Of a stretch of 64,000 nt of DNA, positions 32,667 through 43,929 are shown one piece after another. A program made the translations under genes and the position numbers. Below the pieces are notes generated by a model. The model saw only the letters and a program-made list of their open reading frames with translations, had not been told where the DNA came from and ran no database searches. Position 1 is the first letter of the stretch; every line of letters starts with the position of its first letter. The stretch is from Camellia lanceoleosa (taxonomy: Eukaryota > Streptophyta > Magnoliopsida > Ericales > Theaceae), in the NCBI GenBank assembly GCA_025200525.1, contig JANUSC010000366.1:124001-188000 (forward strand), given 5' to 3'.

Positions 32667-33300
32667 ACCGAGATGATTTACTCTGGTTGGAGCAGTTGAT
32701 GTTTTGTTCAAACTTAGATATTTCTTGCCGAGATGTTTTGCTCCGGTCAAAAGAAGTTGGTGTTTTGTCCAACTTAGGATCCCCAACCGAGATGATTTAC
32801 TCCGGTTGGAGCAGTTGGTGTTTTGTCCAACTTAGGATCCCCAACCGAGATGATTTACTCCGGTTGGAGCAGTTGATGTTTTGTTCAACTTAGATATTTC
32901 TTGCCGAGATGTTTTGCTCCGGTTAAAAAAAGTTGGTGTTTTGTCCAACTTAGGATCCCCAACCGAGATGATTTACTCCGGTTGGAGCAGTTGGTGTTTT
33001 GTCCAACTTAGGATCCCCAACCGAGATGATTTACTCCGGTTGGAGCAGTTGATGTTTTGTTCAACTTAGATATTTCTTGCCGAGATGTTTTGCTCCAGTT
33101 AGAAGAGGTGGTGTTTTTGTCTAACTTAAGCCATCCCAACCGAGATGAGTTACTCCGGTTGGAAGAGTTGTTATTTCGTTCAACTTTGGTATTATCAACC
33201 GAGATGGAGCTGTTTTGTTATGCTCGAGAACATCAACCGAGTTATGAACTCCGGTTGACGAAGTGTTGCAATTTGCGTTATACCGAGATGTTTTGCTGAA
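32667..33300 (+). repeat. Hairpin minisatellite between convergent genes, gypsy element 1
   Basis: Units of about 58-60 bp in a higher-order A-B-C pattern with period 176-177 bp. Type C units contain CCAACCG, a 13-base loop AGATGATTTACTC, and CGGTTGG (for example 32,783-32,809). B units carry weaker stems. Toward 33,230-33,260 a single TCAACCG/CGGTTGA hairpin remains. Small frames across the array (68, 62 and 80 codons) are artefacts of the repeat. It lies between the end of integrase and the end of the antisense gene. Confidence 0.92.
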
Positions 33301-33441
33301 GGTGAAAATGATAAACCGTACAAACACTTAGCAGGGAATATGAAGTTTTTTCATTGATAGAGAAGTCATTACATGCTGAGGGGACATAGCCCGGTTACAT
33401 AAGAAATAGAAGGCAAGCATACAAAAGAAAAGAAAACTAAA

Positions 33442-35384
33442 CTAAGGGGGAGAGATTGGTAAACTCGTCCTCGGTGGTTTCCAGGTTGATGGATTGGCTC
33501 TTATCTTGCACACCTGCTGCTGCTGGTCGCTCTTGCACCTCAAAGATCTTCTCGCCTCAATCGTCTCCTCGGCTCCCTCTTCAATCCCTTCCTCAGCCTC
33601 GGCTTGCAACGCGCTGAAGACGTCGTTTGCATAAGGCACGAGGTAGACTGGTAGGGAAGCAGGAGGAGGGTTGGTGAACACATCGGTGCCAGAGCCCTGA
33701 CCGAGATGCTCACAAGCAGATTTCCAGCCATCTTTGAAGTAGATGTCCTGAGTTGCGAACACCTGCTTCTTGTAGCTTTCTTCGGCTTCATTGAAACCGG
33801 CATTGTTTGCATCTCGGCGGTCCTTTTTCCGTGATTTTTTCAGAGCATTCAGCTCGGCTTGGAGCTCGTCTCGTTTTTTCTCGGCCGCATCTAGCTGACC
33901 GAGCAGCCGGTTGTTATCGGTGTTTGCTATCTCCAGCGAGGACTTTGCTCGGCCGAGCTCGGTCTGGAGGCTTTGCACTTGGCTGGCACTGTCGGCCGCC
34001 TTCTGCCGCAGCCGATGTATACGCTCCATAACCAGGTGTTGTTTTTGGATGGCCTGCAAGCACCATAGTTGATTAGAGAAAGAACCGGTCAAACACTTGT
34101 GAAAATTTTGGAGGAAGATTGGCTTACCCTGGCCATGGACTTTACTGAAGATTTTACCAACCGAGTGTCTGGGACGTGGTCGCTGCCGACCACGTCACTC
34201 GGTAGTAGGAGTGCCTTGGAGAGATCGAAGGCGAGCAGGTGCTCCTTGTCAGCCTTGATCGAAGCGGTTGCCGGGATGTCCTGACCCCGGTGTTTCAAAT
34301 GTGGGCGCCAGGCAGGTATTGGGTTAACTGTTTCAGTTTGTTGCTCGGTAGTGAGCTCGGCCACCAGCTCGGCAGACGGGTCCGCGCGAGCTCTTTTTCC
34401 AGCACGGCGTGGAGTTGGTTGTTTGCTGGATTGCCCGGCTGCTGGAGAAGCCAGAGCGACCACGGCGTCGCTTGCTTGACCGGTGGCCGGAGAGCGGATG
34501 ACCACGCTCGGTATCTCGACGGAAGTGGCGGTGAGCAGGTTCTTGATTCTGCTTCTTTTTGCCATCTCTTGCTCCTCGGTTAGACGGATGAGTGGGACGT
34601 CTGGCAAAGTTGGATCTGGTGGAGGTGATGGAGCCCGAAGGAAATCTGTGACTTTACTCCGACGGGGGGCAGAGTATCTGTATGTGGGGGTGTAGCCGAG
34701 CAATTGGTTGCAATCTCGATCGAGGTAACGGAGCGCGGTCCTGATTGCCTCTACGTTGGGGAAGCGGTAGTTTGCTTGCAAGGCTTGGATTGCTGCAAGA
34801 GAAGCAAGAAAAAATGATTTAAGTACAGAAACAAGGAAAAAGTAATTCAACCGAGCTAATTTGTGCGGCTTACATGAAGTGCCAAAATTTTTGCTGATCA
34901 TCCAGCCCGGTACTGCGACTGTCTCATAGTTGCCCGACACCCAGAAAAAATCATCATCGTGAGGATCCTTGTCTGGAGTGCCGGTCACAATTTTCTCTCT
35001 GCCCGATCTAATTTTGAGGTAGTAGGCGAGATCGTCGCCGGTGTGGCCTAATGTGTATTGGCGGAGGATCTCGGCTAGACCTAGGCTTATGCCTAGCCGG
35101 TTGTTCAATTCGTGCACGCCGTTTATTATTCGGTAGGTGTTCGTGGATACTTGGGTTGGCGCCAGCCCGGTTCGGCGCAGGAACTCGGTCATGAGGGGAT
35201 TGACCGGGAAGCGGAGGCCTCCTTCTACAATTGACAGCACGGTGAAGGGGCATTGGTCAAGTCTGCCCCAGGGTGTTGTCTGCTCTGCCGCCAGCTCTAG
35301 ATGGACGTCGGCCGGGATGCCGTACTCCTCTCTAAAGGCATCTAGCGCGGCTGGTGTATCCACTAGGAAGCGGAACTTCCCCAT
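33442..35384 (-). CDS. Spliced antisense gene of the Tat element (595-residue predicted protein)
   Basis: Start codon at 35,384 (minus strand), exons 35,384-34,874, 34,792-34,128 and 34,053-33,442. Intron 1 (34,793-34,873) has GTAAGC..TTGCAG, phase 1. Intron 2 (34,054-34,127) has GTAAGC..TTGCAG, phase 0. The exon lengths 511+665+612 sum to 596 codons including stop. Exon 1 encodes a globular N-terminus (opening MGKFRFLVDTPAALDAFREE, with PTQVSTNTYRII and DDDFFWVSGNYE). Exon 2 is mostly polar linker. Exon 3 is a heptad-rich coiled coil (about residues 393-480) followed by an acidic tail. Gypsy element 2 has the same exon order. Antisense extra ORFs of this kind are known in some Tat elements, and the N-terminus resembles proteins filed as putative gypsy-type transposon protein. 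The function is unknown. Confidence 0.8.
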
Positions 35385-35486
35385 GTGACCGAGCTAGTGT
35401 GTCTCGGCTGAGGGGTTTGGCACTGTGCTAATTGGATGTTGCTCGGTCTTGAGAGCCTCAGATGTGGTCAAAGGTCCCCTTGAACT

Positions 35487-35909
35487 CTGCAGGAAAAGGA
35501 TGGTGAGTGTGAGTGTGAGTGCGGTCGCGCAAAGTGAGCTGGACTTTAGCTCGGTCATAAATAGTGCCAAACCACCTCGTTTGTCAAAGCTTATCAAGGA
35601 GCTCGGTCGCCCAAGCGGACCAGATATTAGCCCGGTTGAGCGACCAGGTCCTTTTTGCTATCTCGGTTTTTGCTGGATTGATGGTAAACATGTTTTTAGC
35701 TCGGTCAAATTGGTTTTTTGAATCAAATGAAGACCAGGAGCCCGGTCCGCCCCAGTTCTTCAGTGTTCTTCAGGAAAAGTGAAGAACACCTTGAACTATT
35801 AAAGGATTAGGATGGTTTTTGATGCCCAAGTCCTAGAAGCTACGTTTTTTTGCCCTAATGTGCGAAATATCAAAGAAAATGACATCAAGAGAGTAGTTGG
35901 AGGACTTAC
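35487..35909 (-). other. Probable 5' UTR intron of the antisense gene
   Basis: On the minus strand CACTCGTAAGTCC gives a donor at 35,909, and TTTTCCTGCAG gives an acceptor at 35,487, about 100 bases before the ATG at 35,384. Inference from splice-site match only. Confidence 0.45.
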
Positions 35910-36032
35910 GAGTGTGGGGCAGTGTCTCCTTCTTCAAAGCACGAACTCAGCGTTGACAAGAAATAGGGGCAAGAGCTCTGTAATGGCTTGAGGTGCGCGA
36001 GGGTCAGTAGAAACAAATCGAAGGAAGAAGGG

Positions 36033-36043
36033 TCGTGTATATA
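36033..36043 (-). promoter_or_regulatory. Candidate TATA box for the antisense gene
   Basis: CCTATATACAC on the minus strand is about 125 bases upstream of the predicted 5' UTR intron. It would give the antisense gene its own promoter inside the element, separate from the LTR. Confidence 0.45.
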
Positions 36044-36375
36044 GGCGAAGGAACCGCCAAAAATTTGAATCACTTGTGACGGCTGGTTGGCCGCTCGAGG
36101 ACCAATGTGAGGACGCCACCTATCAACATTGATGGCAGCGTCAGAGTTGAAGAGACGGGAGGCAGGTGAGGCGCCAGCCGAGCAAAACGAAGAAACGAGC
36201 TGCAGAGTCGAGGAGTCAACCGGGCTACATTTGAAGCAGGGATCATCAGCCGTGGAGCATAGCCGGGCAAGTTTGCAAACAGGAATGTTTATCTAGCCCG
36301 GTCACCATTTCGCGTTCTGACAACCTAGGAGGTGTAATCCCGGTTGAAGTAAATAATCCCAGTCACGCTCTTGCG

Positions 36376-36394
36376 GACGGAATTAAGGGGCAAT
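36376..36394 (+). promoter_or_regulatory. Polypurine tract of gypsy element 1
   Basis: GGACGGAATTAAGGGGCAAT-type tract immediately before the 3' LTR. The complementary tract GGAATTAAGGGCAAT is in the same place in gypsy element 2. Confidence 0.75.
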
Positions 36395-37324
36395 TGAGAG
36401 GGAGATTTATGATCTGCAATTGGGCTGAGGTGACGGCCGAGAAGGTTGGTAGCCAAGTGGATTGTTGGACCGAGATGATCCGCGATCCACCCAGAATTGG
36501 GCTACTAGGACCTGGGCTGGACAGGTGTTGGACCGAGTATGCGCGGCCCAGTCCGGATATAAGTTGCTCGGTTAAGGCAACGCTCGGTTAGACCGAGCTA
36601 CGTGTATAAGCCAAAGATTAACGGCGCCCGGAAAGGCGTCACCAACCGAGGAACTTGTCTGCTCGGCAAGAAGGCCAATCGCAGTCGAGCTGAGTGACCG
36701 GCGCCCGGAAATGCGCGGTCAGCCGAGATACATGTTTGCTCGGCAAGAAGGCCAATCGCAGTCGAGTTGAATGACCGGCTCCCGGAAAGGCGCGGTCAGC
36801 CAAGATACATGTTTGCTCGGCAGGGAGGCCAACCGCAGGTGTTCACGAGATGTCCCGGGATCGGCTTTGCTGAGGTGCTGCTTAGCCCGGTTCTCTTGAG
36901 CATAGCCAGTGAAGTGCTTGGGTGTAAAGCGCAGCCCGGCCATAGAGAGAGAAGCTCGGCTGCCGAGCTCCAGCAGAGAGGGCGGGCGGTTAAGGTTAGG
37001 TGATGTTCAGCGAGGTTTACGCTGACAGATGGGATAGCAGAGCCACGTGTCAGGAGATGACTGGGAGTGGATATTGGGCGCAGAGGGTATATAGGCATGT
37101 CTGCGCCCCCATGCAAAAGGACGAACAATTTTGTAAGGAAATTCTTACACTCAACCCTCTCTCTCTCTCTCTATCCCTTGGTGTGTGCTAACTTGATCGT
37201 CGGAGGGGTTTTCCGGCCACACACCGCCGGGTAGCTCACTGCCGTTGTGCTTTCAGGTGATCGGACAGAGACGGAGCTCGGAAGAAAGGAGTACGGGCTT
37301 GCCGAAATATTTGCTCCCCGTACA
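36395..37324 (+). repeat. 3' LTR of gypsy element 1
   Basis: 930 bp, TGAGAGGGAG to CCCGTACA, about 99% like the 5' LTR apart from the replaced segment at about 36,606-36,620. It is followed by the GTGTC duplication. Confidence 0.94.
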
Positions 37325-37329
37325 GTGTC

Positions 37330-38010
37330 ATATCAATTTTCTATATTTTTGTACAACTTTTAGTAAGTCCAAAAAAAAATTATACCCAAACCACCCTTTA
37401 GTTCATTACAAATAATTAACACAATAGCTCATAATTTTTTCAGAACAAAAATCTTTTAATTAAATATATATATGTAATCTTTAGTTCTGATGAGTGTTAG
37501 TTATGTCTTAAGTATACATATTATGGTATTAACATGTTAGTTATGATATTATTTTAGTTATAATTCAAAAGTCTTCTAATTATCTTTGATTTATAATCAT
37601 TAAAGTATTTTTTTATGATAAAAAAATTATTTCATTATATTCATGTAGCGGAGGCACGTGAGACCTGTGGGTCACGTACCTCAACTTTTAAAAAATTATT
37701 ATTTTGCCTCTAATAAAAAAAATTAAGTTTAACCCTTTTAAGTAATATCTTGAAATTTTTATATCACTATTTTCTTTATCTTTTTTTTTATATTTATAAA
37801 AACATATTTAATTTGTCACTTTAATGATGCTAAAAAAATTTCCTATAAAGTTTATATCAGAGAAATGTTATGTATCATCGATTTTTGTTACTATTTTTGT
37901 ATCACCTTTTATACGAGAGATAATTATAATATATTGTCATATAATTCAGTGATTCAAAAATGTGAAAAAAAAAAAATTGTTGATATAAAATAGCCTCAGT
38001 ATATTGTTTA
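37330..38010. other. Backbone, copy A, no gene seen
   Basis: AT-rich. 37,330-37,530 aligns to 51,586-51,794 and about 37,545-38,010 aligns to 63,083-63,547. The interruption in copy B is the gypsy 2 insertion, and GTATT at 37,526-37,530 is its empty site. Confidence 0.65.
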
Positions 38011-38212
38011 TGTTTGGCATAGGCTACTTTGGCTATTTTAACCACAAAAAGACAAAATAAGTTAAAAAGTTAATAAAAGAAAATATCACATTCAAATCAT
38101 AATCATTTTATTTTTTCTTTCACAAAAGTCTAAAAAGCTAAAAAGCCCATTCCAAACGAGATTTTTTATTCTCAGGCTAAAAAAGCCAAAAAATCAACTC
38201 ACATCCCAAACA
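38011..38212. mobile_element. MITE-like foldback repeat, copy 3
   Basis: Left end TGTTTGGCATAGGC; right end complement TGTTTGGGATGTGAG. The inside words match the other copies. Orthologous to 63,548-63,750. Confidence 0.78.
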
Positions 38213-38630
38213 AATGCATTATTTATTATTTAACTTTTCTCATTTCTTTTTCTATTCTTCTCTATATCTCTTTTTTGTGTGTGCATCTTAACATAATTTT
38301 GTTTTCATATTTTACGATGGCATATATTTATTTTTTAAACCGTGATGAACATCATACATAAAATAAATTAATAATAATAAAGATAATGATTGATTAACTC
38401 GACTTTATATTTAAATATAACTTTGCATCACACTAATTTTTAGCCTATCATCAAATAAAAATTAATAAATTAAGTTGAATTATGATTTTTGTTAAAATTC
38501 AATTTAATGGTGTCTCTTCCAAACCAAAATCTTAGCTCCACCATTGATTCCTATAGAATTAAGTTATAAGATTTATAGTGATCAACTTCACAAATGTTAC
38601 ACATAGTTTTAATACAAATATATATATATA
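38213..38630. other. Backbone, copy A, last part seen in both copies
   Basis: The alignment with copy B runs to 38,462, where copy B reaches the window end. No gene. Confidence 0.6.
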
Positions 38631-39707
38631 CTAGCAGCAACCCGTGCTATGCACGGGAATGTATAATTTAAATAATTTATTATAGTCATTTTTGTATAAT
38701 AAAATAAAAAATTCTTATAAATTTAAAATATAACAGGGAATTGTAACTAAGAAATATTTTGAATATCATAACTATCTCATACCTAAGTTCATACATTCAT
38801 TTTTTTCATAAATTTGTCATTTAAAAAATTGATTATAAAATTATCTTAGTCCAAGTAGGCCATTTAGCAACTTGAACTATATTTCTATCGGACATTATTA
38901 TAGCTTTAAAAACAAATAATGTAAAAATGGGTACTATTACAAATAATGTAAAAATGAACACTACTACAAACAATGTAAAAATGTTCAAAGTCCGCTTTAA
39001 AGAAAAGAACAAAAAATGCACCTAGTACATATACACATAGGTATAAAAAAAAAAGAATAAAATTCATCAAACCCTTGAATTTTACAATTGGTTAACTAAT
39101 TGTGACGTTGTTGATGGTTGAATGCAACTCGAATCTTAAACGCAGAGCTTGAACAAAACTTTATACCCAATATGCAAACACTAAAAAAACTCTATGGTGT
39201 GTTAGAATATATAGCTAAAATATGAAGCATTTGAAAAATAAGATAGAAATGAAATTGAAGATCATTATCAGATAGGAATAAATTTGAAGATAATTATTAG
39301 ATTTAAGATTAAAATAAATTTAAAAAAGGGATCATATGAACAATATAATAAAAATAAAGTTGGAGATAATGATAGGATTGGGGATTAAAAAAAATTAAAA
39401 AGGAAGAAATAAGAAATAAAGATAAATGAAGATATAGGAGAAGATTAAGCAAAATAAACAATAAAATAAAAAGAGATAAGGAGTCTTAGATAATAAAAGA
39501 TTTTAAAAGTTAAAAATTTAAAATAAAAGCAATATTAAGAGGAAAAAAAATGTGTTTTATTGGAGAAAAATAAGGATGAAGAAAAATTTAAAACATAATT
39601 TTGAGAAAGTGACATGTAAGAAAAAGAATATCAACTGTTTGAGAATTAAGTATTGAGACTTTGAAAATTTTAGAGTAGATACTATATTTCCTTATATATA
39701 GTATAGA
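38631..39707 (-). mobile_element. Helitron-like non-autonomous element
   Basis: On the minus strand a 7-bp-stem hairpin CCCGTGCATAGCACGGG (plus 38,641-38,657) is followed six bases later by CTAG and then T. This is the Helitron 3' signature (hairpin then CTRR, insertion between A and T). A matching 5' end A|TCTATACTATATATAAGG lies at about 39,707 on the minus strand. The 1.08-kb interior is AT-rich without Rep/helicase coding. The 3' end is convincing. The 5' end is tentative. Confidence 0.58.
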
Positions 39708-40539
39708 TATAGATATATAGGTAAAAAGATAGATATCAAATCTAATTTGAAAAAAGATAAAAATAAAATAAACATCCTAAAAAAAAAATAGAAAGAAATG
39801 TGGGAATTCGGTTGCTGATAATCAAAATTTTTAAAAAGATAAGATATTTATGAGAGATTATGTATGAAATAGAAGATAATTTAATTTTTGTTATATCAAA
39901 ATAAAGGCATATATATTTTCTTGAATAGCAGCAAAATAAATTTACACTTTTAATAAAGTTGTAATAGAATAAAATATATTTAATTTTTAAATTGCATGCT
40001 TGATGATGTTTTTTTTTTTTTTTTAAATACATTGATAGAAAATTTTGAAATTGATGGTAGTCAATTGTTATCATTATAGCTTACAAAAAGAATTTAATAG
40101 TGGTCAATCATTAACCAATAATTTAGGATGAAATCATGGATAGCCAATAAAAAATTAACACTTAGCAACTTAAATGTTGTAAAAGTAAAAATAAAAAAAA
40201 AATGGAAAATTAAGAATAAAGTATTGAAATTCCTCAAATCATGTAGTTAGATATTTTGGTTAATTTTAAAATTTAAATGTTAAATCCAGTAATATTATGC
40301 TATGTGTAATAATTCAAAATTTAGATAATACACTAATAGATTTGAGCCACTTTTTTTCTTTCTAATATTGTAAAAAAAAAAAATCAAAATTTTAAATTAG
40401 ACATGTTTAGATAAAATTTAAAGATTTTAAAATTTTAAAATTAAATATTGTTAGATGTACCAATCACTTTATGCCAAATATATTTTTATTTTAAAAAAAA
40501 ATTAAATTTTAAAATTGAGAAATTGTGTTTAAGGTTTTG
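39708..40539. other. AT-rich stretch without recognisable gene
   Basis: Homopolymer-rich. A 110-codon minus-strand frame at 39,742-40,074 is low complexity and is not called. Confidence 0.5.
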
Positions 40540-41700
40540 AAGCTGTTGTGTGTGATTGTATTGTTAAGTGGGTTGAAAAATCTAGAAACCCTAGATGTTG
40601 ATTTGTGATTATGTATCAATATAAAGTAGTAAAAAAACAATCCCAATCAAACAATCAAGAGAAAGAGACACAACGATTTTTACGTGGAAAAACCACAATT
40701 GGACATCTCCAACTGTGATCAAAAAACCACGGGCAACTGCCACAAGACAATCCACTAAGAAGAATTAAAGGAATTACACAGGTATACTCTCAATTATCTA
40801 GCAAATCCACAATGCCTAATTGAACCAACCTCTATGTGCCTCTTCCAACCCCATCTTTACCACGGAATTGTCTTTCTGATGAGCCACTCCGGATTCCACT
40901 AAAGCTTCAGGCTCGAATTCTTCAGAATTCACAACTGAAGAACAACTCTCTCTTTTGTGTATAACAAACAAATCTTTGATGTACTCTCTTTAAATTATGA
41001 GTTGAATACTCAATAAAACATCAAAGAAAATAACAAAATATCCCCAGATATAAACCTTTAAGAACCAAAAAGAAGATCTGGAGGACTTCAATGAATCACT
41101 TAGTTTTAGGAGAAAACCAAGTATTTATAGAGAACCAAAAGTAATCCTAGATTGGGAAGAAAACAAACTCCTTGAGAAATCCGGATTCTAAGGCTCGCTC
41201 GAGCGAAGCTTTGCTGGCTCGAGCGAGAAGTGTATTTTTCATGATTTCTACTAGTGCCTTGGCTCGAGCGACGAATATACTCTTTTAGGTTTTTGTATGG
41301 ACGCAATCCTTGGCTCGAGCGAGTAAACCTTCGCTCGAGCGAGCTCTTCTTGGCTCGAGCAGCCAATGGCAGACATGCAATTTTGAATACAATTTTGCAT
41401 TTTGCTTGAAATGACCGGACAAATTTTGACCCCGTAATAATCAGCGAAGTGGCAATCTTGAAAGCATTAACATCACAAACTTCTCTGCATGGCTCGATTC
41501 GGGTTTGGATTTGCATCTAATAAACTCATAGCCTCACTGAAATAAAAGTGCAAAAAAAAAATACATCTGAAAGGAGTTTTGTCAAACGGGGTTGCCAAGA
41601 ATAAAAACCTAACATGGGTGTATATTGGTTGTAGATGATCCGAAGAACTCTCATTTGAGAGAACTTGAAGGAGCAAATGTGAGATTAACTTTATGCAGAA
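40540..41700 (-). repeat. LTR-like fragment read on the minus strand
   Basis: CTATAAATA on the minus strand (plus 41,122-41,130) has the palindrome array of 41,190-41,360 upstream of it. Downstream text such as ACGTGGAAAAACC complement, at about 40,680-40,700, is common in plant LTR leaders. Ends and target duplication were not found, so the limits are approximate. Confidence 0.35.
41190..41365 (-). repeat. Second TCGCTCGAGCGA palindrome array
   Basis: Six or so GCTCGAGCGA-type words, some truncated to GGCTCGAGC, occur in about 175 bp, again 60-240 bp upstream of a TATA box. A shared GCGTCCA word lies inside the array here and at about 13,210. Confidence 0.8.
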
Positions 41701-41702
41701 CT

Positions 41703-43032
41703 AATCTTCTTGAATTCGAGAGTTTGCACGAAACCATTAATAAGTGTGATGGTGTGATAGACATGAGATAAAATAAATTAAATTAAATTCAAGATTTGAT
41801 GAGTTTCGAATCTAATTAAATTGAAAAACAAAAAGAAAATTAAAAATTTTAAAGGAAGCAAGCTCAAATCATGCAAAATGTAATAATAAAAAAGATGAAA
41901 AGATATGTAGATGAACTGAAAAATAATGAAAAAAAAGAAAAGAAATCTATACACACAAAAGTAATAAATTCTGGAAAAGTACATATAAAGTAAAAAATAA
42001 TATTATGAGCATAAAAATGAAGAAAATGAAAAAATTTGTAAATGAACTGAAAAATATTGAAAAAAAATACATATACACTCAAAGTAACAAACATTGAAAA
42101 AATGCATATAAAGTAAGAAATAATATTATACTGACCTTGTAATGATTTTTGTAGATAATCAAACTTGAAAAATATAACAATGGAGAAGATGAGTTATTAT
42201 GAGCAAATAAAAGATGACCGAATAAATGAATAGAGAAACGTGTGTGGAAGTTGTAGAAGTTCTTGGTTTCTTTTTTTCTTTTTTTTTTCTTTTCTTTTTT
42301 TTTTATAAATTGAGATTGAGAATGAGATAGATATTACTGTGGGTAATAGATATGGATGAATATTTAATCTTCTTGAATTCGAGAGTTTGCACGAAACCAT
42401 TAATAAGTGTGATAGTGTGATAAACGTGAGATAAAATAAATTAAATTAAATTCAAGATTTGATGAGTTTCGAATCTAATTAAATTGAAAAACAAAAAGAA
42501 AATTTAAAATTTTAAAGGAAGCAAGCTCAAATCATGCAAAATGTAATAATAAAAAAGATGAAAAGATGTGTAGATGAACTGAAAAATAATGAAAAAAAAA
42601 AGAAAAGAAATATATACACACACAAGTAACAAATACTAGAAAAGTACATATAAAGTAAGAAATAATATTATGAGCATAAAAATGAAGAAAATGAAAAAAT
42701 TTGTAGATGAACTGAAAAATATTGAAAAAAAATACATATACACTCAAAGTAACAAACACTGAAAAAATGCATATAAAGTAAGAAATAATATTACACTGAC
42801 CTTGTAATGATTTTTGCAGATAATCAAACTTGAAAAATATAACAATGGAGAAAATGAGTTATTATGAGCAAATAAAAGATGACTGGAATAAACTAAATAG
42901 AGAAACGTGTGTGTGGAAATTGTAGAAGTTCTTGGTTTCTTTTTTTCTTTTTTTTCTTTTCTTTTTTTTTTATAAATTGAGATTGAGAATGAGATAGATA
43001 TTATTGTGGGTAATAGATATGAATGAATATTT
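41703..43032 (+). repeat. 663-bp direct tandem duplication
   Basis: Unit 1 spans 41,703-42,365 and unit 2 spans 42,366-43,032. Both begin AATCTTCTTGAATTCGAG and end in GGTAATAGATATG..GAATATT. They differ by scattered substitutions and small indels. No gene is inside; the frames on the minus strand are T/F-rich artefacts that appear in both units. Confidence 0.9.
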
Positions 43033-43690
43033 TATTATTTTGAGATAAATATTATTATTGGTGATGGATATACATGAATATTTTATTATTTTTTAATTTT
43101 ATATTTTATATAGGGAGAAGGAGTGAGAAGGCTTGAAGAGTAGGAAAGGAGGTGAAGAGAAGTGCCATGTAATATTTTTTTTTCTTTAAAATTATAAGAA
43201 TTTAGGATTCAAGTTTTGGAACCTTTTGACTTAACAACTACATTTGGTTATATATATAGATATATATATATATATATAGATAGATAGATAGATAGATAGA
43301 TAACATGTCTCATAATTTATTGTTATTTTTTATGTGGATATATTTTTGGAAAATTCAAATACACACCCTTTTAAAAAATGTGTACTATATGCACTTTTAA
43401 TTATGTTATTTTCTTATTTAATTAAGACAAATTTTTTTTAATTATGATATTATTTTAATTATGATTTATGAATTCTTTAGTTATATCTCATATTGTATTT
43501 AATTATGATATTTTTTTAATTATGACTTAAAAAATTAAAATTATATTATTTTTTTAGTTATAAGATTGAAAGGTGTGAATTATAATATTTTTTTATTCAA
43601 ATTATAATGGATAATGTGTGAATGCGTAAGTATAGTATATATAATTTCCAAATAAGCATAACTAGCCGAGGGGGCATGGAATAACTTCAT
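43033..43690. other. AT-rich stretch with (TA)n and (GATA)n microsatellites
   Basis: Microsatellites lie at about 43,250-43,302 (TATATA runs, then six or more GATA units). No gene is seen. Confidence 0.6.
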
Positions 43691-43919
43691 CGCGGGCCTC
43701 CCCCATTTCTCTATCGTTTTAACTCTCTCTCAACAACAAAACCAGCGGAGAAAGAAAAGCACATAAAGTGTGATTGTTTTATAGAGAAAGTGAGATTCGA
43801 GCATTTTTAATCCATTAATGCATATCTGAAACAAAGCGTGAACGGTTACTTTTCACAGATTCCTTCTCAAAAACTGCAAGACTCCTCTCACTCCACCTTC
43901 AAATCTATGAAGCACAGGT
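43691..43919 (+). other. Leader-like exon of a host-gene fragment
   Basis: Pyrimidine-rich and AACAACAAAACC-type text looks like a plant 5' leader. It ends AAATCTATGAAGCACAG followed by GTATTC, a plausible donor. The matching acceptor TTCTTTCTAG lies at about 44,945-44,954, before an ATG at 44,976. Inference only; no promoter element is firmly seen. Confidence 0.35.
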
Positions 43920-43929
43920 ATTCTAAAAA

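Larger units (their letters stand above)
25505..37324 (+). mobile_element. Ty3/gypsy retrotransposon of Tat type, full length, with antisense gene
   Basis: 11,820 bp, LTR ends TGAGAGGG and CCCGTACA, target duplication GTGTC (25,500-25,504 and 37,325-37,329). Copy B has the empty site at 51,581-51,585. Order: LTR, primer site, Gag, protease, reverse transcriptase, RNase H, a second (archaeal-type) RNase H, integrase, hairpin minisatellite, antisense spliced gene, polypurine tract, LTR. The second RNase H after the canonical one is characteristic of the Tat lineage. Pol carries several frameshifts. By eye the LTRs differ by about ten substitutions and one small indel, so the insertion is fairly young. 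Confidence 0.95.

Noticed and set aside
32687..33299. Three consecutive small plus-strand frames in gypsy 1
   Set aside because: They repeat the same residues with the 176-bp period of the minisatellite and have no recognisable domain.
41778..42759. Minus-strand frames rich in Phe/Tyr resembling membrane proteins
   Set aside because: They come from A/T-rich DNA, are repeated in both units of the tandem duplication, and have no start or family support.
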